Positions 1 to 8,362 of a stretch of 64,000 nucleotides of DNA are shown one piece after another. The position numbers and the translations under genes are program-made. The notes under the pieces are model-generated. The model did no database searches and was not told the DNA's origin. It saw only the letters and a program-made list of their open reading frames with translations. The stretch's first letter is position 1. The number at the start of each line of letters is the position of its first letter. This stretch comes from Astrobacterium formosum (GTDB lineage: Bacteria; Pseudomonadota; Alphaproteobacteria; Rhizobiales; Xanthobacteraceae), in the NCBI GenBank assembly GCA_030848545.1, contig JAVDCA010000001.1, positions 62,001 to 126,000 of the forward strand. Reading direction: 5' to 3'.

Positions 1-156
1 TGCTCCGTCATGACAATCATTCTCCAGTTTGTCGCGTGCGACGCTCCGGGGGCTGCCAGTCGCTGAGGGCGCGGACCATATCCGCCCGCGGTATTGCTGA
101 ATAATGCTGATTTCGGATACAGTGATCATAAATTGTTATAACTCGGAGCATGGCCC

Positions 157-1113
157 ATGGACGACAAGGCCACCCAGGAGCTCGGCGTAGACTTGTCGCT
201 GTTCAAGCGGGTCAAGAGCCGCCAGATGTTGCTGCTGATCGCATTGGCCGGTTCGCGTAGCCTGCGCGAGGCGGCCGCTCAACTGGAGATGACGCAGCCG
301 GGCGCGACGAAGCTGTTGCAGGACCTCGAACTCACCATCGGCCACCGGCTGTTCGAGCGCGGCCCGCGCGGTATGCAGCCGAACGACTACGGCGAAGCGA
401 TGATCCGGCACGCCCGCCTGATCTTTGCTGATCTTAGCCGCACTCGGCTGGAGATCTCTGCGATGTCGTCGGGAGCCACAGGGCGCATCCGGATCGGCGC
501 GGTCATCAGCGTCATTCCGTTCCTTCTGGCGCGCGCGGTGGCGCGGCTGAAGAAGCAGTTTCCGCGCCTGTTCGTATCGATCGAAGTCGGCACCAGCGAC
601 GGCTTGGTGCCTCTGCTGACATCCGGTGAGCTCGACGTTCTGGTGGCGCGGCCGCTCGTGCTCGCCGATCGGCCGGAGTTCAAATACGAGGAACTCATCA
701 ACGAGCCGCTACAGATCGTCTCACGCAAGGGGCATCCGCTCGCCCGGCGTCGAACACTGGCTCTGCGCGATCTCGCCGGGCAAGCCTGGGCGCTTCTGCC
801 GACGCGCACGCCGATGCGCAAGGTCCTCGAACCGGTGTTCGCAGACATCGGCCCTGGAGAGCCGCACAATTTGGTCGAGACTTCGTCGGTGATGACCATG
901 ATCGCGCTGATGCAGGAGAGCGACATGCTTGCGGTCATGCCCGAGGACATTGCACGTTTCAGTGTGAGAAGCGGCCTGTTGCGGAAGCTTTCGATCGATC
1001 TGCCGCCGATCATGGGGGCTTACGGGATCGTGACGCGTCGCGACCGCATCGAATCACCGGGTACGGCCGCCTTCCTGCAGCATCTCAGAGCAACGAAAAA
1101 CGCCGCCACCTGA
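157..1113 (+). CDS. LysR-family transcriptional regulator
   Basis: A 318-residue DNA-binding regulator. The N-terminal winged helix-turn-helix (about residues 22-80) includes SLREAAAQLEMTQPGATKLL, followed by the typical FERGPRGMQPNDYG wing. A periplasmic-binding-protein-like effector domain follows (about 105-310), with the usual TGRIRIGAV start and a GELDVLVARP stretch. The length is normal for the family. The ATG at 157 is preceded by CGGAG about nine bases upstream. The isochorismatase-fold and amidase genes downstream are on the opposite strand and converge on it, so it may control them or something beyond the left edge. The inducer cannot be read from the sequence. Confidence 0.93.
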   Translation: MDDKATQELGVDLSLFKRVKSRQMLLLIALAGSRSLREAAAQLEMTQPGATKLLQDLELTIGHRLFERGPRGMQPNDYGEAMIRHARLIFADLSRTRLEISAMSSGATGRIRIGAVISVIPFLLARAVARLKKQFPRLFVSIEVGTSDGLVPLLTSGELDVLVARPLVLADRPEFKYEELINEPLQIVSRKGHPLARRRTLALRDLAGQAWALLPTRTPMRKVLEPVFADIGPGEPHNLVETSSVMTMIALMQESDMLAVMPEDIARFSVRSGLLRKLSIDLPPIMGAYGIVTRRDRIESPGTAAFLQHLRATKNAAT

Positions 1114-1205
1114 TGGTCACCGGTGCAGAGGGGCGCTGGTACGTCGGTGTCGCAGGGAGAGCAGCTGGACAGACCGGCGATCCACAGGCGCGTTAGCCGC
1201 ACCCA

Positions 1206-1245
1206 TAAAAAAGCAAGGCCCTGCCTCAGTGATCGGCAGAGCCTT
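1206..1245 (-). terminator. Rho-independent terminator (minus strand)
   Basis: AAGGC-C-CTGCC (1215-1225) pairs with GGCAG-A-GCCTT (1235-1245), leaving one internal mismatch. On the minus strand the stem is followed within two bases by a run of six T (1212-1207). It therefore fits termination of minus-strand transcription coming from the hydrolase gene that ends at 1445. No T run follows on the plus strand. Confidence 0.6.
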
Positions 1246-1444
1246 ACTCGAAGCCACCCGCGTGCCGGGGTGGGGGGAGGGGGACGGAGCACGCGGACAA
1301 CTTCATTCCCAGTGACCACAAAATAGGTTGCCGCCCCTGTGTTTCAAGGGACGCGTCGCCGCAGGAGCGGCGACGGGATGTCGCGCCGTCGGTCGTCCAC
1401 CGGGAAGCTCAATGGCTGAAGCTCAATGGCTTGAGCCGGGCGCC

Positions 1445-2035
1445 TCAGACGATCTCCGCTTCGCGCGCCACGACGGTGGCAAAACGGTCGTTGATGGCGG
1501 CGAGCGCATTGCGCTGCACCTCGGCGGCGGGAATGACGCCGCCGCCGACCGGATCGGGCAGGTCGCGAGTTGCCGTCGCGGCAGCGACCACCGCCGCCTT
1601 GATGCCGAGGTCGATGGCGGCGCGCGCCGTCGCTTCGACGCACATATGGGTCATGAAGCCGACCAGCACGATGGTGTCGCGCTTGAGCGCCGCGACCCGG
1701 TCGGCAAGGTCGGTGGACGCGAACGCATTGGGGAGTTTCTTGACCAGCACCGGCTCGCCCGGTGCCGGATCTGCGGCCGCGATGATCTCGGCGCCGGCGG
1801 TGCCGGGCGCGAACGGGCCGGCACCGTGGTGGACCACGTGGATGATGGGCGTGCGTTCCGCGCGGGCGCGGGCGAGGAGCCGGCCGATCTCGTCGAGCGC
1901 GGCGCCGACGCCGACGAGCGGCAGGCGCCCATCCACATATTCACGCTGTGCATCGATGACCACGATGGTGCAGCCGGACAGACGAGGCGTGGTTCTGGCC
2001 GCGCCGGCGAGTTCGAGAAGGGTTTTGGCGGACAC
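1445..2035 (-). CDS. Isochorismatase-fold cysteine hydrolase
   Basis: A 196-residue cysteine hydrolase of the isochorismatase/nicotinamidase fold. The family triad is visible: Asp in TIVVIDAQ near the N terminus, Lys in VLVKKLPNAF mid-protein, and the nucleophile Cys in GFMTHMCVEATARAA. The frame is open much further upstream, but family similarity begins at a GTG at 2035, which has AAGGAA eight bases upstream, so I chose that start. The neighbouring amidase suggests C-N bond hydrolysis in nitrogen scavenging (amide or ureide breakdown). Substrate specificity in this fold cannot be read from the triad. A terminator lies downstream near 1206-1245. Confidence 0.9.
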   Translation of the reverse strand: MSAKTLLELAGAARTTPRLSGCTIVVIDAQREYVDGRLPLVGVGAALDEIGRLLARARAERTPIIHVVHHGAGPFAPGTAGAEIIAAADPAPGEPVLVKKLPNAFASTDLADRVAALKRDTIVLVGFMTHMCVEATARAAIDLGIKAAVVAAATATRDLPDPVGGGVIPAAEVQRNALAAINDRFATVVAREAEIV

Positions 2036-2181
2036 GGATGAGTTCCTTGCTGAAAACAGGCTCGACAACAACAAACACCGGAGAAACGGGTTCTCCGGTG
2101 TCGCTGTTGGAGATCGGCCGCCTTTCAAGGAGAAGGCGGCGCTGCGTTCGGGTTTCCCGCCTGGTTGTTGAAGTCCCGAAT

Positions 2182-2259
2182 TCAAAACGCGCCGAGCAGG
2201 ATTGCGCCGACGAACAAGATGGCGGCGCAGGCTGCCAGGACGTCCAGTTTCAAGGCCAT
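2182..2259 (-). CDS. 25-residue putative single-span membrane peptide
   Basis: A very short open frame. The ATG (2259) follows GGGAG on the minus strand, and the frame ends with TGA at 2182. The product is MALKLDVL, then a hydrophobic stretch AACAAILFVGAILLG, then AF: a short amphipathic head and one membrane-spanning helix. I recall similar tiny peptides in related Hyphomicrobiales but cannot verify this here. It lies in the gap between the amidase end and the hydrolase start, on the same strand. Function is unknown. The composition and the ribosome-binding site are the only evidence. Confidence 0.5.
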   Translation of the reverse strand: MALKLDVLAACAAILFVGAILLGAF

Positions 2260-2508
2260 GCCCACGCGGTGGTCTCCCAGGACGTTGACGATGGTGAAAG
2301 TCTAACAGACAAGTTCTCGCCCCCGAAGCGCCAAAGATTGTGCACTGCGTCGACCCGCAATTGCCGTAACAGCGACATTTCAGGGCGTAACTACTTGTTC
2401 TCGCCTTGAATTCGACACGCGGTCGATGCCAGCGCACATGCCGCCCCGCAGCAAAATATGGTAGCTTGATACGCTGCCGCGGGCCTCCGGCTGGCCCTGG
2501 CAGGGCGC

Positions 2509-3768
2509 CTAATTCGTCCTGGCCAGCGCCTGCTCCACGAACCAGCCGGCCTCGAGCGCCAGCCGATCGCGGCCGAAGCGGCCGATCACCTGGATGCCGA
2601 GCGGTAGACCGGCGGCATCCACCTGCCCAGGCACGTTGACGCAGGGCGTTCCCATCAGGGTCCAGAGGCGATTGAATGTCGGCATGCCGGTGGTGTCGAG
2701 GCTCTTCGGGGCGGCGCCGGGAGCCGACGCGGTGATCAACCCGTCCAGGTCTGCCATCAAGCCCCCGAAGGCATTGCGGGCACGTCGGGCGGTGCGCCGC
2801 GCCGCGTCATAGGTCTCGGCCGGAATGTCGGCGGCCTTGTCGAGCAGCGCCTGTAGTGATGCCGGCAGGAGGTCGCGGTGATGGTCGTATTCCCAGGCGA
2901 GGGCCCGATAGGCTTCGTAATCCTGGACGGTCGCCTGGGCGTGAAAAGCGTCCTCGAACAAAGGCGGCAGCACCAGTTCGGTGACGCTCGCGCCGGCCGC
3001 CTGGGCGGCGCCCGCGCCGGCCTCCACCGCTTGCTGCATGGCTTCGCTCGCCTCCCGCCAGGCATGGGTGCGTACGAGCGCGAGCCGCGGCGGCGCCGGC
3101 GAACCTTGGCTGACGGCGAGGTCGCGGCCCGTGATGGCGGCCATCGCGAAGGCGACGTCGGCGACCGAGGCCGCGAATACGCCGGGCGTGTCGAGCGACC
3201 ACGACATGCATTTGATGCCGACGGTCGGCAGCAGCTTGAATGACGGCTTGATGGCGGCGACGCCGCAATACGCCGCCGGCCGGATCACCGAGCCGCCGGT
3301 CTGGGTGCCGATCGCGATGGGAAAGAAGCCGGCCGCGACCCCGGCCGCCGAACCCGACGACGAGCCGCCCGGTGTGTGGGCGCCGTTGTGCGGGTTCTTC
3401 GTCTTGCCCGGCTGCATGTGGGCGAGTTCGGTCGTCACCGTCTTGCCGATGATGACGCCGCCGGCGCGGCGGACCATGGCGGCGAGTGCCGCATCGCTCT
3501 TCGGCTGGTGGCCGGCATAGAGGGCCGTGCCGTAGGTGGTCGGCAGATCGGCGGTGTCGATGATGTCCTTGAGGCCGACCGGCAGGCCGCGTAGCGGCGT
3601 TGCGGCGAGATTTTCGGCGCGCGAGCGCGCGGCTACGAGGTCGAGTGTCGCGAAGGCGCCGATCTCGGCCTCGCGGGCGTTGATGGCCTCGGCGCACAGA
3701 TCGACGACGCCTTGCGGCGTGAGTTCACCGGCAGCGACGCGGCGGGCGAGATCGAGAGCGGACAGCAT
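2509..3768 (-). CDS. Amidase-signature family amidase
   Basis: A 419-residue amidase-signature enzyme that hydrolyses amide bonds. The Ser-cisSer-Lys triad is visible: Lys in GLPVGLKDIIDT (about residue 66), the Gly/Ser-rich signature TPGGSSSGSAAGVAAG (about 133-148), and nucleophile Ser in IGTQTGGSVIRPAAYCG. Start ATG 3768 has GAGGAAA upstream; in-frame codons farther up lack family similarity. It is cytoplasmic with no signal peptide. The same-strand neighbour is an isochorismatase-fold hydrolase, a pairing common in urea-derivative and carbamate catabolism. The substrate is not determined; GatA is unlikely because no gatBC accompanies it. Confidence 0.92.
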   Translation of the reverse strand: MLSALDLARRVAAGELTPQGVVDLCAEAINAREAEIGAFATLDLVAARSRAENLAATPLRGLPVGLKDIIDTADLPTTYGTALYAGHQPKSDAALAAMVRRAGGVIIGKTVTTELAHMQPGKTKNPHNGAHTPGGSSSGSAAGVAAGFFPIAIGTQTGGSVIRPAAYCGVAAIKPSFKLLPTVGIKCMSWSLDTPGVFAASVADVAFAMAAITGRDLAVSQGSPAPPRLALVRTHAWREASEAMQQAVEAGAGAAQAAGASVTELVLPPLFEDAFHAQATVQDYEAYRALAWEYDHHRDLLPASLQALLDKAADIPAETYDAARRTARRARNAFGGLMADLDGLITASAPGAAPKSLDTTGMPTFNRLWTLMGTPCVNVPGQVDAAGLPLGIQVIGRFGRDRLALEAGWFVEQALARTN

Positions 3769-3935
3769 CGGGCGTTTCCTCGTTGACGGCGTTTTGTTGG
3801 TGGATTGATGCGGTGTTCGGGATCGCGTTGTCAAACCGCCAAAGCTCCGCCGGCCCGGTTGTTTGTTTCAGGCGTGGGCGACGCCTGTCTTTCGCTTCGT
3901 TTTCCGCCACCTTGGAAAAGATCCGAGGGGTGGCG

Positions 3936-4061
3936 GAGCGCCGTGAGACGCGCCCGTATCGAAACCGGATACGGGCGCCCGTGCTTGCGCCGCACGGGCG
4001 GGAGCCTTGCGATCGGCGCCCGGCGTCCTTGCGAGGGACGCCTTGCGCCTCACGGCGCTCC
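3936..4061. repeat. Multibranched inverted-repeat element in a 640-bp divergent gap
   Basis: The gap 3769-4409 separates the divergent amidase and a small exported-protein gene and holds no convincing gene. A perfect 13-bp inverted repeat, GGAGCGCCGTGAG (3936-3948) and CTCACGGCGCTCC (4049-4061), encloses three hairpins: GCGCCCGTATC/GATACGGGCGC (3951-3961/3969-3979, perfect 11 bp), CCGTGC/GCACGG (3980-3985/3993-3998) and GGCGTCC/GGACGCC (4022-4028/4036-4042). The fold would be a cloverleaf-like multiloop as RNA, or a cruciform in DNA. Whether it is transcribed, and whether it occurs elsewhere in the genome, cannot be seen here. Confidence 0.55.
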
Positions 4062-4409
4062 ACCGCGGTGATTTTTGGTCCTTGGGCCGCGCTTTCGTGC
4101 CGGAAGCCAATATCCTCGTTGCCGAGCAAACGGTCACACCCACGTAGCGAGCTCCTCGCGCGGCGATCGTGGTGTCGCCGTGGCGGAGTCCCAACAACCC
4201 CCGGGAGCCGACCGGCAAGCCGACCCGCAGGCACCGCATTCCATCCCACCTTCAAGTTGCCTCATGAAAGCGCCCCTCGGAGAACGGAACGGGCACATTA
4301 TGGGGCCACACCAAGGGGTGTGGGATAAGTTCTCACGTGAATGTGATAGAGGTCCTATCCGGGGCGTCGACGTAACCTCGGGGCGAGCCAACTCGAAGGA
4401 GCCGAACCG

Positions 4410-4715
4410 ATGCGCATGCCGATCCTTCTCACTGTGCTCGCCATGGCGGCGTCGCCGTCCATCGCCCAGGACATCGTCGGCCTGGAGGACTGCGCCAAGG
4501 CGACGAGCGCCGACAAGAAGACCGGCTGCCTGCAGAGCAACGTCGCCTATCTGCACGGCCTGATCCGCAAGGCCGAGACGGCCGCGCAGGCGCGCGCCCG
4601 CGAAAACGCGGCGAGGCTTGCCGCCGCAACGGCGCGCATCGAGGCGCTGGCGGCCGAGATCGAAGGGCTGAAGGGCCGGCTCGGCCGGCTCGAAAAACCG
4701 CCGGCGACGAAATAG
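4410..4715 (+). CDS. Small exported coiled-coil protein
   Basis: A 101-residue hypothetical protein. MRMPILLTVLAMAASPSIAQ is a clear Sec signal peptide. Two cysteines follow (EDCAKATS and KTGCLQS), which could form a disulfide. Residues about 50-95 are Ala/Glu/Arg-rich with heptad spacing (RIEALAAEIEGLKGRLGRLE), predicting a coiled coil. GAAGGAG lies just upstream of the ATG. It is probably periplasmic and oligomeric. No enzymatic motif is seen, and the flanking genes give no role. It converges with the histidine-kinase gene that ends at 4838. Confidence 0.8.
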   Translation: MRMPILLTVLAMAASPSIAQDIVGLEDCAKATSADKKTGCLQSNVAYLHGLIRKAETAAQARARENAARLAAATARIEALAAEIEGLKGRLGRLEKPPATK

Positions 4716-4837
4716 CTTGTTCGAACCCGTGGCACGCTGCCAGCGACCGGAAACGGTTGTGCCGGTGAGCGAAACCTGCCCATGAGCGGCCATTGATCAC
4801 CGCAAAGCCGATCACCGCAAAGCCGCGATGTGGCCGC

Positions 4838-6016
4838 TCACGCCTCCATGCGGCGTTTGCTCATCCGCAAGGTGACCACCACGCCTTCCGACGACCAGTC
4901 GAAGGCGATGGAGCCGCCGAGCTGAGCCGACACGGTTCGTTCGATCAAGCGGCTGCCGAAGCCCGACGACGTCGTCGGAGCGACCACGGGCGGACTGCCG
5001 CGTTCGGTCCAGACGACGACCACGTCGTCGTCATGGACGCTGCACGAGACGTCCAGGGTGCCGACGGCGGTCGACAGCGCGCCATATTTGGCGGCGTTGG
5101 TCGCCAGTTCATGGACGACAAGGGCGAGGGTTGTGCTGGAGGATTCGCCCACTCTCATCTTCGGCACCGAGATGCGAATGCGGACAGTGGCGCCCTGTTC
5201 GTCATAGGGCGCGAGCAGGACCGCCAGGAGGTCGCCGAGCAGCGCCGCCTCGACCTTGTGGCCGGGCATGGGCCGCACCAGTCCCTGGGCGCGCCCCAGC
5301 GCCATCAATCGGCTGGCGAGGGCCTGGGCCATTTCCTCCTTGGTGGACGCCGAGCGTGAGGACATGTGGGTGAGGGCGGTCGCGATCTGCAGGAGGTTGG
5401 TCACCCGGTGGCTCATCTCTCCGGCGAGCAGTTCGTTGGCCTCCTCGGCCTGCTTGCGCTGGGTAACGTCCAGGAAGATGCCGAACATGATGCGCTCGGC
5501 AATGTCGGCGTCGTCACCCTGGCCGCGCGCCGAGATCCAGCGGATGTCGCCGTCGTGCAGGATACGAAAATCGATCTCATAGAGGCCGACGATGGAACGC
5601 GTGGCCAGGAATGCCGATCGCACCCGCAGGAGATCGGCGGGATGGATGTTCCTCGACAGCGTCTCGAAAGTGATGATGTCCTCGGCGACCGGAATTCCCC
5701 ACAGATCGAAGGCGCGCTCGTCCATGATGATGGCGTCGGTGTCGACGTTCCACGCCCACAGGGCGACGCCGGCGGCGCGCGTGGCGGCGCGCAGATGCCG
5801 TTCGTCCCACAAGGCGACGTTCGAGCGATCCCGTGACGGCAGTCCGTCCGCCGCAGGGCGAGCCGTTGCGCCGGCGGATGGCGAATGCACGTCGACGCCG
5901 ACACCGCCGTCGTCGACGTCCGACCGCCTCGGCATTCCCAGGCCCGGTTGTTGTTCACCGTCCGCGAGGACGGCCCGCCGTCCGTGCTGCGTCGGCATGC
6001 GCTCCGCTGTGGTCAT
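4838..6016 (-). CDS. PAS-domain HWE-family sensor histidine kinase
   Basis: A 392-residue soluble kinase. The first 70 residues are low in predicted order. A PAS domain follows (about 75-195, containing VALWAWNVDTDAIIMDERAF and ending DVTQRKQAEEAN), then the HWE dimerisation/phosphoacceptor helix EMSHRVTNLLQIATAL with His near residue 208, and an ATPase domain with N-box VVHELATNAAKYGAL and the hallmark W-x-E in VVWTERGSP. No transmembrane segment, receiver or output domain is present, and no response regulator lies nearby, so the partner is elsewhere. ATG 6016 overlaps the stop of the upstream gene (ATGA), indicating translational coupling. Confidence 0.9.
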   Translation of the reverse strand: MTTAERMPTQHGRRAVLADGEQQPGLGMPRRSDVDDGGVGVDVHSPSAGATARPAADGLPSRDRSNVALWDERHLRAATRAAGVALWAWNVDTDAIIMDERAFDLWGIPVAEDIITFETLSRNIHPADLLRVRSAFLATRSIVGLYEIDFRILHDGDIRWISARGQGDDADIAERIMFGIFLDVTQRKQAEEANELLAGEMSHRVTNLLQIATALTHMSSRSASTKEEMAQALASRLMALGRAQGLVRPMPGHKVEAALLGDLLAVLLAPYDEQGATVRIRISVPKMRVGESSSTTLALVVHELATNAAKYGALSTAVGTLDVSCSVHDDDVVVVWTERGSPPVVAPTTSSGFGSRLIERTVSAQLGGSIAFDWSSEGVVVTLRMSKRRMEA

Positions 6017-6447
6017 GAACGCGCCCCCATGCCGGGTCGCGGCCGATCACCGGTGACGACGCGTTCGGCGTGGTTTTTGTGTTTGTGAAGAAAACGAGCG
6101 ATCAAGCCGCGCAATGCCTCAGTGTCCTTCATGTCTCCCACGGTTCCGGCATCGTCGAAGAGGTCCTTCTGCAGCGCGGTCGGCAGCAAGTTCCATTGCA
6201 TGAGCACCGCTGCGCCCAGACATTGCAGGATGTGTTCTTCGCCGGCGGTCAGAACGCCCCTCTCCGGATTCTCCGACGCATGCAAGATGTTGTCATAGTT
6301 GTCGGCGACCCATTGCTCGTTGTTCGCGAGTTCGGTCAGGCTGCGTTCGCGCTCCTGCCGGAACCTCAATTCGTCAGGGTCGGTGGTCCCGGTAGCCATT
6401 TCGGCGAATTCGGCCTTTTGCGCGCGATATCCGTCGGACTTGAGCAT
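6013..6447 (-). CDS. Hypothetical protein coupled to a histidine kinase
   Basis: A 144-residue, probably soluble, helical protein that I do not recognise. It is rich in Glu, Ala and Asn with no Cys motif or membrane segment. Features include an acidic/basic helix DELRFRQERERSLTELANNE and a C-terminal FLHKHKNHAERVV stretch. I chose ATG 6447 because AGAAGGGACG sits just upstream; a longer in-frame start at 6525 lacks one. Its TGA overlaps the ATG of the HWE kinase in ATGA form. The pair is therefore co-translated, and this protein may be a modulator or partner of the kinase, but that is inference from order alone. Confidence 0.75.
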   Translation of the reverse strand: MLKSDGYRAQKAEFAEMATGTTDPDELRFRQERERSLTELANNEQWVADNYDNILHASENPERGVLTAGEEHILQCLGAAVLMQWNLLPTALQKDLFDDAGTVGDMKDTEALRGLIARFLHKHKNHAERVVTGDRPRPGMGARS

Positions 6448-6603
6448 GAAACGTCCCTTCTGGGGGAATCCTCCCCTGCGCCAGACATTCGTGTCGAATG
6501 CGTCTGCCGGAATATCGGAAGCCACCGGGCCGATTGCTAGGCTCGGGGGTGCGTCACCGCGACCTCGTCCGCGCCGGTCGAACGAGACGGTCGAGCCACA
6601 CGA

Positions 6604-7374
6604 TCACTTGTGCTGCGGTCTGGTCGCGCAGAAGCCGACGGTGAAGCTGGCACCGCGGCCATCGCCTCCGGGCGAGATGTGCAATTCTCCGCCGATCTGA
6701 TCGACCAGCGACCGCACGATCTTCATCCCGAGGCCTTTGCTGTCCGTCGGATCGAACCCAGTCGGCAGACCAGGCCCGTCGTCGAACACCGACACCGAAT
6801 GGCTGTCGAGCGACGTCTTCTCGATGCGAACGGTGGTGACGCCCGCAGCGTATTTCGCCGAGTTTGTGATCAGCTCGTTGACGATGAAGCCGAGCGGAAT
6901 CGCCAGAACAGTCGGTATCTCCAGATCCACCCCGTCGACCACGATGGAAGGCCCGGCCTGGTCCTCGAACAATAGGCCGGAGATGTCTTCGCACAGTTGT
7001 TCCAGATACAGCCTGAATTCGACATGCTCCTGATGATCGAGAAGGTGCAGCCGGTGGTGCACGCGGCCGAACGCGGCGACGCGACGAGCCGCGGCGTTCA
7101 ATTGCGCGGCCGCTTCCGGCGTCGCGGTGCGGCTCTGCAGAGACAGCAGGCTGGCGATCATCTGCAGGCTGTTGAGGAGTCGATGATCGAACTCCTTCGC
7201 CAGCAGGTCTTGGCGCTTCAGCAGTTCGTCCCTCTCGCGCAGCAGGCTCTGTTCGCGAGCAAGGGCGGCATGCAACTCGGCCGCCAGTTCGTCGTTGCGG
7301 GCTAGGTTGTGCATGAACGAACCCGGCGGGGCATATTGAAAGCCAGCGGTGTTCGTCGAGGCCGATTCGCTCAT
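6604..7374 (-). CDS. HisKA_2-type sensor histidine kinase
   Basis: A 256-residue soluble histidine kinase. A predicted coiled coil (about 30-65, ELHAALAREQSLLRERDELL) leads into the HisKA_2 helix EFDHRLLNSLQMIASLLSLQ, with the phosphoacceptor His near residue 71. The ATPase domain has N-box FIVNELITNSAKYA, G1 VFDDGPGLP and G2 SKGLGMKIVRSLV. No PAS or membrane sensor is present, so input must come through the short N terminus. Start ATG 7374 has GGAGGGATC upstream; the open frame extends further without similarity. It is the second orphan kinase here, on the same strand as the 4.8 kb kinase but separated by 156 bases. Confidence 0.9.
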   Translation of the reverse strand: MSESASTNTAGFQYAPPGSFMHNLARNDELAAELHAALAREQSLLRERDELLKRQDLLAKEFDHRLLNSLQMIASLLSLQSRTATPEAAAQLNAAARRVAAFGRVHHRLHLLDHQEHVEFRLYLEQLCEDISGLLFEDQAGPSIVVDGVDLEIPTVLAIPLGFIVNELITNSAKYAAGVTTVRIEKTSLDSHSVSVFDDGPGLPTGFDPTDSKGLGMKIVRSLVDQIGGELHISPGGDGRGASFTVGFCATRPQHK

Positions 7375-7841
7375 GATGATCCCTCCTGCGGCCCTTCCGT
7401 CGTCGGCCCCCGTGTTGTCGTTGCTGATCGCCGCCGGTTCTGTCGGCTTGGCGAAAGTCTGAAGGTTACTCGGGCAGCGTCTTCTCCCCGTGACAAATCC
7501 TCGGTCAAACGACCACGGAGGCGCGAATTCGGCATTTTCGAACCCAACTGTCGCATCTCTCCCGAGCCCAGAGTGGTCAAAAACGCTCACAATGACAGAT
7601 TGTCGCGGCCGACCACGCACACCGGCAAGGTGGCTACGGCGAGGGCGCGCGCATGCCACGACCGCTGATCCATGCGCCGGCAAATCGATCGATTTGGCCG
7701 GAAACGCGAACAAAGGCTTCGCCCCAGGCGTCCCTGCGGACATCCTGAGATGAGCAATTCCGCACAGCTTTCCCGGTCGCGTGGGCGCAATACTGCCGAT
7801 CGAATGATGCTTGCTATTTTCCGTGACCGAGGAATCGCCCG
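7375..7841. other. Intergenic region, divergent promoters expected
   Basis: These 467 bases separate the kinase (minus) and a small membrane protein (plus). I see no credible short gene and no clear terminator. Promoters for both flanking genes must lie here, but I cannot point to convincing -35/-10 pairs. Confidence 0.5.
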
Positions 7842-8108
7842 ATGAAAGCCCTCATCCTCTACGTCACATTCGTCCTCACCGGCGTGGCGCTATCCGGTCT
7901 CGCCGGCTTCGTGATCGAACGCGCGACGTCGTCGGTGCTCGGCCTGATCGTATTCTTGACCCTGTTCTTCACGAATTTCGTGATCGCCTGGATCCTGACC
8001 GTCCTGGTCATGGACGGATCGCTCTCGAACATTCAAGGCCGGCAGGAACAGCTCGACGCCGAAAGGACCGGCAAGGCGGCGATGAAGAAGTCGTTGTCCG
8101 GCCTTTGA
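7842..8108 (+). CDS. Small two-span inner-membrane protein
   Basis: An 88-residue hypothetical membrane protein. Two hydrophobic segments are evident: ALILYVTFVLTGVALSGLAG (about 3-22) and LGLIVFLTLFFTNFVIAWIL (about 33-52). A charged C-terminal tail (QGRQEQLDAERTGKAAMKKS) is probably cytoplasmic. ATG 7842 is preceded by GAGGAA. The family is not recognised. Its position just before a GlsB/YeaQ-type membrane protein and near a Crp/Fnr regulator suggests an envelope or stress role, but this rests on context only. Confidence 0.8.
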   Translation: MKALILYVTFVLTGVALSGLAGFVIERATSSVLGLIVFLTLFFTNFVIAWILTVLVMDGSLSNIQGRQEQLDAERTGKAAMKKSLSGL

Positions 8109-8201
8109 GGCCGTTCTCGAGCCATTGGGGTGCTGCACGAGCAGCCGGAGTCGCGCCACGTCACCTTCTGCGCACCGCGGCCGCAGGAAAGTGGTCTCTG
8201 G

Positions 8202-8233
8202 TGCGGAACTTGTCGCAGTTTGCGGAACTTGTC
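8202..8233 (+). repeat. Short tandem direct repeat (2 x 13 bp, 19-bp period)
   Basis: TGCGGAACTTGTC occurs at 8202-8214 and again at 8221-8233 in the gap between two small membrane-protein genes. The 19-base spacing is close to two helical turns, so it could be a tandem regulator site upstream of the gene at 8363. No regulator is identified. Confidence 0.35.
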
Positions 8234-8362
8234 TTGTGAGCGCTTCCGCGCAGCCCGCTGCACAAGCATGGGCTGCCTGACTGAAGATCGTTTCCCGCCG
8301 CCGCAAGCGAACGCGGGCCGCGCAATGTTGAGAGCCTGCGAACGAAACTGGAGGATGTGAAG

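Noticed and set aside
4050-4260. Minus-strand open frames reading into the 3.9-4.3 kb inverted-repeat region as a protein gene
   Set aside because: The frames have no ribosome-binding site, are Arg/Pro-rich and cross perfect hairpins. A structured or repeated non-coding element explains the region better.
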